A stretch of DNA of 64,000 nucleotides from Zhouia spongiae (GTDB lineage Bacteria; Bacteroidota; Bacteroidia; Flavobacteriales; Flavobacteriaceae): the NCBI RefSeq assembly GCF_022760175.1, contig NZ_CP094326.1, positions 1,848,804 through 1,912,803 of the forward strand. Direction: 5' to 3'. Each line of letters begins with the position of its first letter. Position 1 is the first letter of the stretch. Position numbers and translations under genes: made by a program. Below are positions 1 through 9,542 of the stretch, one piece after another. The notes under the pieces were generated by a model, which did no database searches, was not told the DNA's origin, and worked only from the letters and a program-made list of their open reading frames with translations.

Positions 1-1
1 C

Positions 2-481
2 GCCCGGATATTCTTTTTCGATGATTATAATGAGGTAATGAATAATGAAACTACAATGACATTGGTTATGATGATAGTCCCAATAATATTGTTTTTTGGA
101 TATTATTTTTTCTTTGAGTTGTTTTTAGGAGCTACTCCAGCTAAGTTTTTAACAGAAACCAGGGTTATTTCAAGAAACCGGGAAGGGAAATTAAAGCCAT
201 TAAATATCCTTATACGATCTGTGTCGAGAAAGATTCCGTTCAATCCTTTGTCTTTTCTTTCCTCTGAAGAGGGGTACAAAAAAGGATCGAGAACACTTCA
301 GGAAAATGATATGTACAGGGTAATAGGCTGGCACGATCAGTTATCCAATACGGTTGTTGCAAAGGAAGTGAATGATGGAATATCCGGTAAACGATATTTA
401 TGGATTCTGTTAATTGTTTTTTTAGCGTTAATAATTTATTTAGTGAAGGCTTTTGTAGATAGTGTTTATGGATTGTTCTAG
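2..481 (+). CDS. RDD family membrane protein, 5' end outside window
   Basis: The frame is open from base 2, so the start probably lies upstream; the ATG at 38 is only the first one in view. The visible part has a hydrophobic helix, then the sequence FFFELFLGATPAKFLTETRV, which matches the second helix and following loop of the RDD family (small membrane proteins of mostly unknown role, some linked to ion transport). A second helix (IPFNPLSFL region excluded) lies near the C-terminus at about residues 120-140 of the ATG38 frame. The usual first RDD helix with its Arg-Asp motif would be in the missing part. It converges on gltD across a shared terminator. Family assignment is fairly secure; function is not known. 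Confidence 0.75.
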   Translation, partial: ARIFFFDDYNEVMNNETTMTLVMMIVPIILFFGYYFFFELFLGATPAKFLTETRVISRNREGKLKPLNILIRSVSRKIPFNPLSFLSSEEGYKKGSRTLQENDMYRVIGWHDQLSNTVVAKEVNDGISGKRYLWILLIVFLALIIYLVKAFVDSVYGLF

Positions 482-490
482 GTGTTAAAA

Positions 491-527
491 CAAAAATCCC
501 CGCAATGGTTAGTTGCGAGGCTTTTTA
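491..527. terminator. Bidirectional terminator between RDD gene and gltD
   Basis: An imperfect hairpin (CCCCGCAA, six-base loop, TTGCGAGG) is followed by TTTTT on the plus strand and, read on the minus strand, by TTTTTG. It sits between two convergent genes and can serve both. Confidence 0.7.
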
Positions 528-554
528 AAATATATAAATGTTGGTTAATGGCTT

Positions 555-2012
555 CTATACTGTAGGTAAATCTCCTTTTTCTTTTGATGGAAGTTCGGAT
601 GATCCTGTTAAATAGATGTCTACATGCCTTGCTGCTTCCCGCCCTTCAGAAATAGCCCAGACTATCAGCGATTGACCTCTGCGCATATCACCGGCCGTAA
701 AGATGTTCGGTACATTGGTTTGATAGTTATTCCCCTTGATATTGGATCTGGCATCGGTGTCCAATCCTAATTGCTCAGGTAAGGTCTTTTCCGGCCCTGT
801 AAATCCAAGAGCCAACAGCGCCATATCGCAAGGCCATTCTTTTTCAGTACCTTCTACTTCTTTTAGTTGTGGACGCTGTCCGGGAGTTTTAACCCATGCT
901 ACTTCTGTCGTTTTTAAGCCTTTAAGGTTTCCGTTTTCATCTTTTACAAATTCTTTGGTTAAGATGCTCCAGTTACGCTCACAACCTTCTTCGTGCGAAG
1001 AGCTTGTTTTAAGGGTAAATGGCCAGTAAGGCCAGGGGTTTTCATCTGTTCTGCTTTCTGCCGGGCGTGGCATAATCTCGAAATTGGTAACAGATTTGGC
1101 ACCATGACGATTGGATGTTCCGACGCAGTCAGATCCTGTGTCACCACCTCCGATAACGATCACGTGTTTGTTTTCGGCATGTAATGCCTCGGTGGTTTCT
1201 GCTAATCCGTCTACCACTTCATTATTACGTTTTAAGAACTCCATGGCTTGTACCACACCTTTAGCATCGCTTCCTTCAATTGGAAGTCCTCTGCGTTGTG
1301 TTGCGCCACCACATAATACTACAGCATCAAACTCTTTTAGTTGTGAAGCATCGTAATTTTTTCCTACATGCACATTGGTTTTAAACGCTATACCTTCGGC
1401 TTCCAAGATTGCTAATCGTCTGTCGATAACGGATTTCTCCAGTTTAAAATCTGGTATTCCATAACGTAGTAGTCCACCTGCTTTTGCATCTCTTTCAAAA
1501 ACCGTAACGCTGTGTCCGGCACGGTTCAATTGTTGTGCGGTAGCCAGGCCGGCAGGGCCGGACCCAACAACAGCTACTTTCTTTCCTGTTCTGTTTGCTG
1601 GTGGTTGAGGTTTGATCCAGCCTTCTTTAAAACCACGTTCAACAATATATTTTTCAATAAGTTCTATAGAAACCGATGGTTTGATGATACCTAAAACACA
1701 AGCCGACTCACATGGGGCCGGGCATAGCCTGCCGGTAAACTCCGGGAAGTTATTCGTTGAGTGTAATATTTGTAATGCTTTTTCCCAGTTGTTCTTGTAT
1801 ACCGCATCGTTAAAATCAGGTATCAGGTTACCAAGCGGACAACCGCTATGGCAAAACGGAATGCCGCAGTCCATACAACGGGCTCCCTGTTTTTCCAGTT
1901 CTTCCTGAGGAAGTTCCTCAGTGAATTCCTTATAGTTTTTAACACGTTCTTCAACAGCAACGTTGCTTTCGTATCCTTTGTCAAATTCTAAAAATCCCCT
2001 TAGTTTTCCCAT
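555..2012 (-). CDS. gltD: Glutamate synthase (NADPH) small subunit
   Basis: Small subunit of glutamate synthase; it passes electrons from NADPH through FAD and [4Fe-4S] clusters to the large subunit, which makes glutamate from glutamine and 2-oxoglutarate. Cluster-type cysteines are at C46, C49, C54 and C58, with a second group in RLCPAPCESAC near residue 95-105. An FAD-binding motif VVGSGPAGLATA follows near residue 148 and an NAD(P)H-binding motif VIVIGGGDTGSDC near residue 285. At 485 residues it has the normal length. It begins two bases after the gltB stop codon, so the two are translated from one mRNA. Confidence 0.97.
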   Translation of the reverse strand: MGKLRGFLEFDKGYESNVAVEERVKNYKEFTEELPQEELEKQGARCMDCGIPFCHSGCPLGNLIPDFNDAVYKNNWEKALQILHSTNNFPEFTGRLCPAPCESACVLGIIKPSVSIELIEKYIVERGFKEGWIKPQPPANRTGKKVAVVGSGPAGLATAQQLNRAGHSVTVFERDAKAGGLLRYGIPDFKLEKSVIDRRLAILEAEGIAFKTNVHVGKNYDASQLKEFDAVVLCGGATQRRGLPIEGSDAKGVVQAMEFLKRNNEVVDGLAETTEALHAENKHVIVIGGGDTGSDCVGTSNRHGAKSVTNFEIMPRPAESRTDENPWPYWPFTLKTSSSHEEGCERNWSILTKEFVKDENGNLKGLKTTEVAWVKTPGQRPQLKEVEGTEKEWPCDMALLALGFTGPEKTLPEQLGLDTDARSNIKGNNYQTNVPNIFTAGDMRRGQSLIVWAISEGREAARHVDIYLTGSSELPSKEKGDLPTV

Positions 2013-2014
2013 GA

Positions 2015-5000
2015 TTATGCTGTTGTTAATTCGGTTTCCAGTTCTTGTTTAGCAAGCATTTCTAATGCTTTTTTGTATTCGGTAGGCATTACTTTAACAA
2101 AGTTCTTTTGTTCTTCCCTCCAGTTTTTCAGGATGCTTTTAGCAATCGGACTGCCTGTATAATTAGCGTGGTTGCTTATCAGTTGTTGTAATTCTTCGAT
2201 GTTTTCTGTAGATGGTTTTTCAATTTCTACCATCTCCATATTAAAGTTTCTCGAATCGATCGAATTGTTTTTATTGTAGATGAAGGCAACGCCACCGCTC
2301 ATACCTGCGGCAAAGTTTCTTCCTGTTTTGCCCAGGATAACGGCAGTGCCTCCTGTCATGTATTCACAGCCATGATCTCCTATCCCCTCTACAACAGCTT
2401 TGGCTCCTGAGTTTCTAACCAGGAAGCGTTCTCCTGCAATACCATTGATATAGGCCTCGCCTGTAACAGCCCCATACATGGCAACGTTACCGATAATGAT
2501 GTTCTTATGTGGTTCGAATGTAGCCTCTTCAGGTACTTTTACGATCAGCTTACCTCCTGACAACCCTTTGCCCAGATAATCATTGGTGTTCCCGGTAACG
2601 ACCATTGTAAGTCCTTTGGTTGCAAAAGCTCCGAAACTCTGGCCTGCGGAACCTTTGAAGTTTAGGGTTAAGGTGTCTTCAGGCAAACCGTTGGCGCCAT
2701 GTGTTTTGGTAATTTCATTACTTAAAATAGCCCCTGTGGTTCTGTTGATGTTGCTGATTGGGAAATCAAGCGACATTTTTTCTTTCCGGTAAATCGCAGG
2801 GTGAGCCTTGCTGATGATTTCAAAATCCAGTACATTTTCTAACTGATGATCTTGCTTCGTTGTGTTGTAAAGTTTGGTCGATGCATCGACTTGCGGTCTG
2901 TATAGTATATTAGAAAGGTCTATTCCTTGTGCTTTATAGTGCTCTATAGCTGTATTCATGTCTAGCTTCTGACTCTGACCAACCATCTCGTCGATAGTTT
3001 TGAAGCCTAATGAAGCCATAATTTCTCTAAGTTCCTGAGCAACGAAATACATATAGTTGATGACGTGTTCCGGAGTACCCTTAAAGTTCTTTCTTAATTC
3101 CGGGTCTTGAGTAGCGATACCGACAGGGCAGGTGTTGAGGTGACAGGCACGCATCATAATGCACCCTGAAGCCACTAACGGAGCGGTAGCAAAACCAAAT
3201 TCTTCAGCACCTAATAAACAGGCAATAGCAACATCGCGTCCGGTCTTTAACTGTCCGTCGCATTCTACCACAATTCGGTTCCTTAAATTGTTCAGCACCA
3301 GTGTCTGTTGTGCTTCGGCTATTCCTAATTCCCACGGTAAGCCTGCATGCCTTAGTGAGGTTAACGGCGATGCTCCTGTTCCGCCGTCGTATCCTGATAT
3401 TAAGACAACATCGGCTTTAGCTTTGGCAACACCGGCAGCAATGGTCCCAACACCGACTTTAGATACCAGCTTCACATTAACTCTTGCTTCGCGGTTAGCA
3501 TTTTTCAAGTCGAAAATAAGCTGTGCCAAATCTTCGATTGAATAAATATCGTGGTGTGGAGGAGGGGAGATCAGCCCGACATAAGGTGTGGAATTCCTTG
3601 TTTTGGCGATCTCAGGATTTACTTTTGGGCCCGGAAGCTGTCCGCCTTCACCGGGCTTAGCTCCCTGTGCCATTTTGATCTGGATTTCTTTTGCATTCGA
3701 CAGGTAGTCGATAGAAACTCCGAACCTCCCTGATGCCACCTGCTTGATAGCGCTGTTTCTCCAGTTTCCATTTAGATCTTTCTGGAATCTGCCCGGATCT
3801 TCACCGCCTTCACCTGAGTTGCTTTTGCCTCCGATTCTGTTCATGGCAATAGCAAGGTTTTCGTGTGCTTCCCGGCTGATTGAACCAAAAGACATCGCAC
3901 CAGTCTTAAAACGCTTAACGATATCTGTCCACGGTTCTACTTCATCAAGGGGAATCGGATTTAATTCCTTGAGCCTGAACATTCCCCTAAGCGTCATTAA
4001 ACGCTCGCTTTGTTCATTTATTAATTCTGCATATTCCTTGAATGTATCATACCTGTTTTGTCTGACCGCCTGCTGTAGTTTGGCAACCGATGCAGGATTG
4101 AACATGTGGCGCTCTCCGTTTCTTCTCCATCGGTAATCGCCACCGATTTCTAAGTCCAGGCTGGCGGCTGTAGACTGGCTTTTAAATGCTCTTTGGTAAC
4201 GCTTCTGAATTTCTTTTTCTATTTCGTAAAGTCCGATACCTTCGATTCGGGTTGAAGTATTACAGAAATATTTATTTACAAATTTTTCGTTTAGGCCAAG
4301 AGCTTCAAATATTTGTGACCCTCTGTAAGAGTGTAGGGTAGAGATACCAATCTTATTCATGATCTTGATGATCCCTTTCCCAATGGCTTTGTTGAAGTTC
4401 TGTACGGCGTCGGCAGCTTTTACCCCGGTAATCTCACCTTCTTCAACCAGGTTGGCAATAATTTCGTTAACCATATAAGGGTTAATGGCGCTTGCGCCAT
4501 ATCCGAATAAGGTTGCGAAATGATGAGGTTCACGTGGTTCCGCCGATTCCACAATAATGCCCATTGATGATCGCTTCTTGTGCTTCTTCAATCCGTGATG
4601 TACATACGAGCACGCTAATAAACAAGGGATGGGAGCCAATGTTTCGGAAACTCCCCGATCTGACAGGATGATAATATTGTATCCTTCGTCAAGAGAGCGG
4701 GAAATTTCATTAATCATTTCTTCCAGCCTGGCTTCTAATCCGTTTAATCCTTTAGCTGCTTCGTATAAAATTGAAATAGATTTAGCCTTAAAGTCGGGAT
4801 GCTCTATATATTTTATCTTGTCTAAATCCTCGTTAGAGATAACCGGATTTTGAATACGTAGTTTTTTAGCCTGTTCAGGGATAACCTCAAATATATTTCC
4901 GTCGGCACCAATAGATAAGCTTATATCCGTAACGATCTCTTCCCTGATACCATCCAATGGCGGATTAGTTACCTGGGCGAATAACTGTTTGAAATAATTA

Positions 5001-6538
5001 AATAATAATTGAGGTTTGTCTGATAGTACGGCAAGAGGGGTGTCGGTACCCATAGAACCAATGGCTTCTTTAGCTCCGGTAGCCATTGGTGTAATAATGG
5101 TCTTGATATCTTCTTGCGTATAGCCGAATAATTTTTCCCTGGTAATGGGATCAACAGCTTCCACAGGGGTTTTGTTACCCGTATAAGGAACATTGGCAAG
5201 TGGCAGCAGATTTTCGTCAACCCATTGCCTGTACGGTCTTTTGGAAACAATAGTCTCTTTTACTTCTTCGTCTTCAACAATTCGGCCTTCATTCATATCT
5301 ACTAAAAACATCTTACCTGGCTCTAATCGGCCATGGTACTCGATGTTTTCAGGAGCGACTTCTACGACACCGGTTTCAGACGACATGATTACATAACCAT
5401 CTTTGGTAACCGAATAACGCGATGGTCGTAAACCGTTACGGTCCAGTAAAGCTCCAATATAATTACCGTCAGTAAAAGGAATTGATGCCGGACCATCCCA
5501 TGGCTCCATAATACAGGCATTGTATTCGTAGAAAGCCTTTTTGTTATCGGGCATGGACTGATGTCTTTCCCATGCTTCAGGAACCAACATCATCATTGCT
5601 TCCGGTAACGATCTTCCTGTTTGTAATAATAACTCAAGCACCATATCCATAGAGGCTGAGTCCGACTTGCCTTCGATAACCACGGGAGGGATGTGTTCTA
5701 GCTGGTCTCCAAACAATTCGCTGGCGAATAGTTCTTCCCGGGCTTTCATCCTGCTCAGGTTTCCGGTAAGTGTATTGATCTCACCGTTATGGCACATGTA
5801 CCGAAAAGGTTGTGCCAGATCCCAGGTAGGAAAAGTATTGGTAGAGAATCTTTGGTGTACAAGGGCAAGTTTGGTAACCACATCCGGGTCTAAAAGGTCT
5901 AAATAATATCCGCTAATATCCTGAGGCATTAAAAGACCTTTATATATAATGGTAGTCGTTGAAAGGCTTGCAAAATAATAGAAACCTGCTTCAGCCATGC
6001 CGGAATCATAAATCTCATGCTCCGAGATCTTTCTTGCCGCAAAGATTTTGGCGTTGAATTCCTGTTCGTTTAAATCCTGCCCGTTCTTGCCGACAAATAC
6101 TTGTTTAACCGTAGGTTCGCTTTGTGCGGCTATTTCGCCCAGTACATCCTTGTTAACAGGGACATCTCTCCATCCAATAACATGAAGTCCTTGTTTTTCA
6201 ACGTTCTTATTAAATGAGTCAATACACAGTTTGGTCTGGTTTTCTGATTTTGGCAAGAATACCATGCCGACAGCGTATTCTTTTTGTTCCGGCAGTTCGA
6301 AAGCGCATACTTTTTTAAAGTATTCATGGGGGATTTCTATCAGTATACCGGCGCCATCTCCTGTTTTTCCGTCTGCACTGACGGCACCTCTATGCTCTAA
6401 TCTTACCAGAATGTCAAGTGCTTTATGGATAATGTCGTTGGTACGAACACCTTTAAGGTTACAAATGAATCCTGCTCCACAGTTGTCTCTTTCAAATTTT
6501 GGTGAGTAAAGTCCTTGTTGTTTTGGTGTCATAATCAT
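2015..6538 (-). CDS. gltB: Glutamate synthase large subunit
   Basis: Large subunit of glutamate synthase, 1507 residues, the usual length. The N-terminal glutamine amidotransferase domain begins at DNCGAGF: Cys20 should become the N-terminal nucleophile after removal of a short propeptide. The FMN-binding synthase domain is at about 800-1200, and the cysteines of the [3Fe-4S] cluster are in CIMMRACHLNTC (spacing 5 and 4). The C-terminal GXGXG beta-helix domain contains GQSFGAFATKGL and KGLSGGKL. Two in-frame ATGs (6538 and 6532) compete as starts; both leave the propeptide. It is first in an operon with gltD and serves ammonia assimilation. Confidence 0.97.
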   Translation of the reverse strand: MIMTPKQQGLYSPKFERDNCGAGFICNLKGVRTNDIIHKALDILVRLEHRGAVSADGKTGDGAGILIEIPHEYFKKVCAFELPEQKEYAVGMVFLPKSENQTKLCIDSFNKNVEKQGLHVIGWRDVPVNKDVLGEIAAQSEPTVKQVFVGKNGQDLNEQEFNAKIFAARKISEHEIYDSGMAEAGFYYFASLSTTTIIYKGLLMPQDISGYYLDLLDPDVVTKLALVHQRFSTNTFPTWDLAQPFRYMCHNGEINTLTGNLSRMKAREELFASELFGDQLEHIPPVVIEGKSDSASMDMVLELLLQTGRSLPEAMMMLVPEAWERHQSMPDNKKAFYEYNACIMEPWDGPASIPFTDGNYIGALLDRNGLRPSRYSVTKDGYVIMSSETGVVEVAPENIEYHGRLEPGKMFLVDMNEGRIVEDEEVKETIVSKRPYRQWVDENLLPLANVPYTGNKTPVEAVDPITREKLFGYTQEDIKTIITPMATGAKEAIGSMGTDTPLAVLSDKPQLLFNYFKQLFAQVTNPPLDGIREEIVTDISLSIGADGNIFEVIPEQAKKLRIQNPVISNEDLDKIKYIEHPDFKAKSISILYEAAKGLNGLEARLEEMINEISRSLDEGYNIIILSDRGVSETLAPIPCLLACSYVHHGLKKHKKRSSMGIIVESAEPREPHHFATLFGYGASAINPYMVNEIIANLVEEGEITGVKAADAVQNFNKAIGKGIIKIMNKIGISTLHSYRGSQIFEALGLNEKFVNKYFCNTSTRIEGIGLYEIEKEIQKRYQRAFKSQSTAASLDLEIGGDYRWRRNGERHMFNPASVAKLQQAVRQNRYDTFKEYAELINEQSERLMTLRGMFRLKELNPIPLDEVEPWTDIVKRFKTGAMSFGSISREAHENLAIAMNRIGGKSNSGEGGEDPGRFQKDLNGNWRNSAIKQVASGRFGVSIDYLSNAKEIQIKMAQGAKPGEGGQLPGPKVNPEIAKTRNSTPYVGLISPPPHHDIYSIEDLAQLIFDLKNANREARVNVKLVSKVGVGTIAAGVAKAKADVVLISGYDGGTGASPLTSLRHAGLPWELGIAEAQQTLVLNNLRNRIVVECDGQLKTGRDVAIACLLGAEEFGFATAPLVASGCIMMRACHLNTCPVGIATQDPELRKNFKGTPEHVINYMYFVAQELREIMASLGFKTIDEMVGQSQKLDMNTAIEHYKAQGIDLSNILYRPQVDASTKLYNTTKQDHQLENVLDFEIISKAHPAIYRKEKMSLDFPISNINRTTGAILSNEITKTHGANGLPEDTLTLNFKGSAGQSFGAFATKGLTMVVTGNTNDYLGKGLSGGKLIVKVPEEATFEPHKNIIIGNVAMYGAVTGEAYINGIAGERFLVRNSGAKAVVEGIGDHGCEYMTGGTAVILGKTGRNFAAGMSGGVAFIYNKNNSIDSRNFNMEMVEIEKPSTENIEELQQLISNHANYTGSPIAKSILKNWREEQKNFVKVMPTEYKKALEMLAKQELETELTTA

Positions 6539-6551
6539 TGAGTTATTTCCA

Positions 6552-6559
6552 CAAATTTA
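6552..6559 (-). promoter_or_regulatory. Possible -7 element for gltBD
   Basis: TAAATTTG on the minus strand fits the Bacteroidota -7 consensus TAnnTTTG. It lies only about 14 bases from the gltB ATG and I see no TTG at the right distance upstream, so it is a weak call. The 349 bases between gltB and the acyl-CoA dehydrogenase gene otherwise hold only the terminator of the latter and AT-rich DNA. Confidence 0.3.
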
Positions 6560-6841
6560 CCCAAAGCCCTGTGAATTATTCATGTAATTGACAGGTAAAC
6601 AGTTTAAAATTCAATGATTGTTAAATTTTAAGCAAGAAATTGTAAAATTAATATTTTGACGGGGGAGAGATTGTAGATTAGTGAATATGGATGGTTGTAT
6701 TTCAGTTACCCCTTTATTTTTTCAAATCGATAGCAAATATTTTTGTTTTAGCGCAGAACAACCCCTTAAAAACAGGAAAATGTATTTCTGAAAACGACGT
6801 TTTTTAGGTAACACCCCCTTTATTGGTGTTCTTTACATAAG

Positions 6842-6868
6842 AAAAGAGGGCTGAAAGAGCCCCCTTTT
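6842..6868 (-). terminator. Terminator of the acyl-CoA dehydrogenase gene
   Basis: Read on the minus strand, an 11-bp stem (one G-T pair) with loop CTTTC is followed by a T-rich tract. It lies 20 bases past the stop codon of the dehydrogenase gene. Confidence 0.75.
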
Positions 6869-6887
6869 TGTGTATAAAGAGTGTTTT

Positions 6888-8030
6888 TTAATCTCTTAGT
6901 ATGGATCTCGAAATGACGATTTTCTGAATTTCTGAAGTCCCTTCATAGATCTGGGTAATCTTTGCGTCCCTCATAAGGCGTTCAACATGGTATTCTTTAA
7001 CAAATCCATAGCCTCCATGAATTTGAACGGCTTCTACGGTAACATCCATCGCAACTTTAGAAGCATATACTTTGGCAACGGCGCTCGAAAGATCGTAATT
7101 GTCTCCATTGTCTTTGTCTCTTGCTGCTTTCATTATAAGAAGCCTTGCAGCTTCTATTTCGGTATACATATCGGCAAGTTTGAAAGCAATCGCCTGGTGA
7201 TTGCAGATTTCTGTACCAAATGCTTTTCGCTCTTTAGAGTACTTTTTGGCCAGTTCGTAAGCTCCTGAAGCTATGCCCAGGGCTTGTGAGGCAATGCCGA
7301 TCCTTCCGCCAGAAAGGGTTTTCATGGCAAACTTAAAACCAAAGCCGTCTTCGCCAATTCTGTTTTCCTTGGGAACCTTTACATCCGTAAACATCAATGA
7401 ATGGGTATCACTTCCGCGGATTCCCAATTTATTTTCTTTTGGACCTACTTCAAAGCCCGGCATCCCTTTTTCCATAATCAGGGCGTTGATGCCATGATGC
7501 CCTTTTTCAGGGTAGGTTTGTGCTATGACAAGAAATACATCTGCCGTACCGCCATTGGTAATCCAGTTCTTTGTTCCATTCACTAAATAATGGTCGCCTT
7601 TGTCCAGGGCTGTTGTTCTTTGTGATGTGGCGTCACTTCCTGCTTCCGGTTCAGACAAGCAGAAAGCACCTATGATTTCTCCGGAAGCAAGGCGGGGTAA
7701 GTATTTTAGTTTCTGCTCTTCGTTTCCGAATTTTTCTAATCCCCAGCATACTAAAGAGTTGTTTACACTCATTACTACAGAGGCAGATGCGTCGATCTTG
7801 GAGATCTCTTCCATGGCAAGGACGTACGACACGGTGTCTAACCCGCTACCGCCATATTCAGGCGATACCATCATTCCCATAAAACCAAGTTCTCCCATCT
7901 TTTTTATCTGCTCTGCGGGGAACTGTTGCTTTTCGTCTCTTTCGATTACACCCGGCAACAATTCTGTCTGTGCAAAATCCCTCGCCGCCTGCTGTATCAT
8001 TAAATGTTCTTCAGATAGTTTAAAATCCAT
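6888..8030 (-). CDS. Acyl-CoA dehydrogenase
   Basis: FAD-dependent acyl-CoA dehydrogenase of 380 residues, catalysing the first oxidation of beta-oxidation or of a branched-chain acyl-CoA. The family signature GAFCLSEPEAGSDA is present, and the catalytic base is the first Glu in IYEGTSEIQ near the C-terminus. The start at 8030 (MDFKLSEEHLM) is chosen over an upstream ATG at 8093: family members begin here, and a good promoter lies across 8063-8093, so the longer form would overlap its own promoter. The sequence resembles short-chain/butyryl-CoA enzymes, but the substrate cannot be fixed by eye. It stands alone, divergent from the amino-acid dehydrogenase gene. Confidence 0.93.
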   Translation of the reverse strand: MDFKLSEEHLMIQQAARDFAQTELLPGVIERDEKQQFPAEQIKKMGELGFMGMMVSPEYGGSGLDTVSYVLAMEEISKIDASASVVMSVNNSLVCWGLEKFGNEEQKLKYLPRLASGEIIGAFCLSEPEAGSDATSQRTTALDKGDHYLVNGTKNWITNGGTADVFLVIAQTYPEKGHHGINALIMEKGMPGFEVGPKENKLGIRGSDTHSLMFTDVKVPKENRIGEDGFGFKFAMKTLSGGRIGIASQALGIASGAYELAKKYSKERKAFGTEICNHQAIAFKLADMYTEIEAARLLIMKAARDKDNGDNYDLSSAVAKVYASKVAMDVTVEAVQIHGGYGFVKEYHVERLMRDAKITQIYEGTSEIQKIVISRSILRD

Positions 8031-8062
8031 GTCGTTTTTAGTGTTTTTGTATAAAAAGTGTT

Positions 8063-8093
8063 CAAATATAGCTTTTAATTGCGATATTTTCAA
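8063..8093 (-). promoter_or_regulatory. Bacteroidota-type promoter of acyl-CoA dehydrogenase
   Basis: On the minus strand TTG (8093-8091), 20 bases, then TATATTTG (8070-8063) match the -33/-7 pattern of the main Bacteroidota sigma factor. Transcription would begin near 8057, 27 bases ahead of the ATG at 8030. Confidence 0.7.
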
Positions 8094-8217
8094 TTGAATA
8101 GCCCTGTAGGTGTTAATTCAATAAAACAGAACTGTCGGAGTAACAAGAAAATTTATAAGTCGAAAGATTTAATATGTATTAGTTGTTTTAATTACAGAGG
8201 AAAGTTAAGGAGTTTTT

Positions 8218-8225
8218 TATATTTG
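8218..8225 (+). promoter_or_regulatory. Possible -7 element of the Glu/Leu dehydrogenase gene
   Basis: TATATTTG fits TAnnTTTG. No TTG is found 17-23 bases upstream, so only half of the promoter is supported. It would give a leader of about 70 bases. Confidence 0.4.
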
Positions 8226-8298
8226 TTGCTACTAAAATTTTAGGGATTACATTCATCCTCTAATATTTAACTCACTGACGAACTAAGAACACACATTA

Positions 8299-9525
8299 AT
8301 GAAAGAATTATTAAAACAATACGAAGAAAAACACCCTGAAATAGTGTTTCATTGGAATGATCCGGAAACTAATGCGGAAGGGTGGACCGTTATAAATTCG
8401 CTTAGGGGCGGAGCTGCCGGTGGCGGTACCAGGATGAGAGTAGGTTTGGATATGAATGAAGTAACCTCTCTGGCTAAGACAATGGAAGTGAAGTTTACCG
8501 TTTCCGGCCCTGGAATCGGAGGTGCGAAATCAGGGATTAACTTTGATCCTAAAGATCCGCGTAAAAAAGGTGTTCTGGAACGTTGGTATAAAGCCGTTTC
8601 ACCTTTGTTGAAAAGTTATTACGGAACAGGAGGCGATCTCAATGTAGACGAAATACACGAAGTTATCCCGATTACGGAAGATTGTGGCGTGTGGCATCCG
8701 CAGGAAGGGGTCTTTAACGGACATTTTAAACCGACTGAGGCCGATAAGATAAACCGCATCGGGCAATTGCGCCAGGGAGTGATAAAAGTAATCGAGAGCA
8801 ATGCGTATTCTCCGGATGTGATGAGGAAATATACCGTTGCAGATATGATCACCGGATATGGTGTGGCTGTGTCAGCCAAACATTATTATGATATTTACGG
8901 AGGATCAATAGCAGGAAAAAAAGCTATTGTACAGGGGTTTGGTAATGTGGGTGCAGCTGCGGCCTATTATTTGGCTCAGATGGGCGCTAAGATAGTAGCT
9001 ATTGTAGATGTAGTTGGAGGGGTTATCAATGAAGAAGGGTTTAGTTTTGAAGAAATTAAATCGTTCTACCTTGATAAAAAAGGAAATAACCTGAATGCTG
9101 AAAATCTGATTCCTTTTGAGGAGATGAATGAAACGGTATGGAATATTCCTGCTGAAATATTTGCGCCATGTGCAGCATCCCGTTTGATAACAAGAGAGCA
9201 GATAGAAAGTATGATAAATAAAGGCCTGGAAGTTGTGTCATGTGGTGCCAATGTGCCTTTCGCCGACAAAGAGATATTTTTCGGGCCTATAATGGAGTAT
9301 ACCGATAGGCAGATCAGTCTGATCCCTGACTTTATCTCTAACTGTGGAATGGCAAGAGTTTTTGCCTATTTTATGGAAAGAAGGGTGGCGATGACCGATG
9401 ATGCTATTTTTGAAGATACTTCAAGTACTATTAAAAAGGCATTGTTAAATACTTTTAAGCAGAGTGCGGCAAAAACGAATATCAGCAGCACTGCATTTGA
9501 AATAGCATTAAAACAATTAGTATAA
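8299..9525 (+). CDS. Glu/Leu/Phe/Val family dehydrogenase
   Basis: NAD(P)-dependent amino acid dehydrogenase that interconverts an amino acid and its 2-oxo acid with ammonia, 408 residues. The glycine-rich substrate region (SLRGGAAGGGTRM) and catalytic lysine motif PGIGGAKSGI lie near residues 35-80, and the Rossmann motif VQGFGNVGAAAA near 210. The form is closer to the Leu/Val dehydrogenase side of the family than to the large hexameric glutamate dehydrogenases, but the substrate needs an assay. It is followed 17 bases later by nhaD on the same strand. Confidence 0.88.
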   Translation: MKELLKQYEEKHPEIVFHWNDPETNAEGWTVINSLRGGAAGGGTRMRVGLDMNEVTSLAKTMEVKFTVSGPGIGGAKSGINFDPKDPRKKGVLERWYKAVSPLLKSYYGTGGDLNVDEIHEVIPITEDCGVWHPQEGVFNGHFKPTEADKINRIGQLRQGVIKVIESNAYSPDVMRKYTVADMITGYGVAVSAKHYYDIYGGSIAGKKAIVQGFGNVGAAAAYYLAQMGAKIVAIVDVVGGVINEEGFSFEEIKSFYLDKKGNNLNAENLIPFEEMNETVWNIPAEIFAPCAASRLITREQIESMINKGLEVVSCGANVPFADKEIFFGPIMEYTDRQISLIPDFISNCGMARVFAYFMERRVAMTDDAIFEDTSSTIKKALLNTFKQSAAKTNISSTAFEIALKQLV

Positions 9526-9542
9526 TAACTTAAAATTTATTC

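Noticed and set aside
3159-3545. Long frames opposite gltB
   Set aside because: Antisense shadows of a highly conserved gene with no family features.
8031-8093. Extended N-terminus of the acyl-CoA dehydrogenase
   Set aside because: Overlaps the promoter and adds residues that the family does not have.
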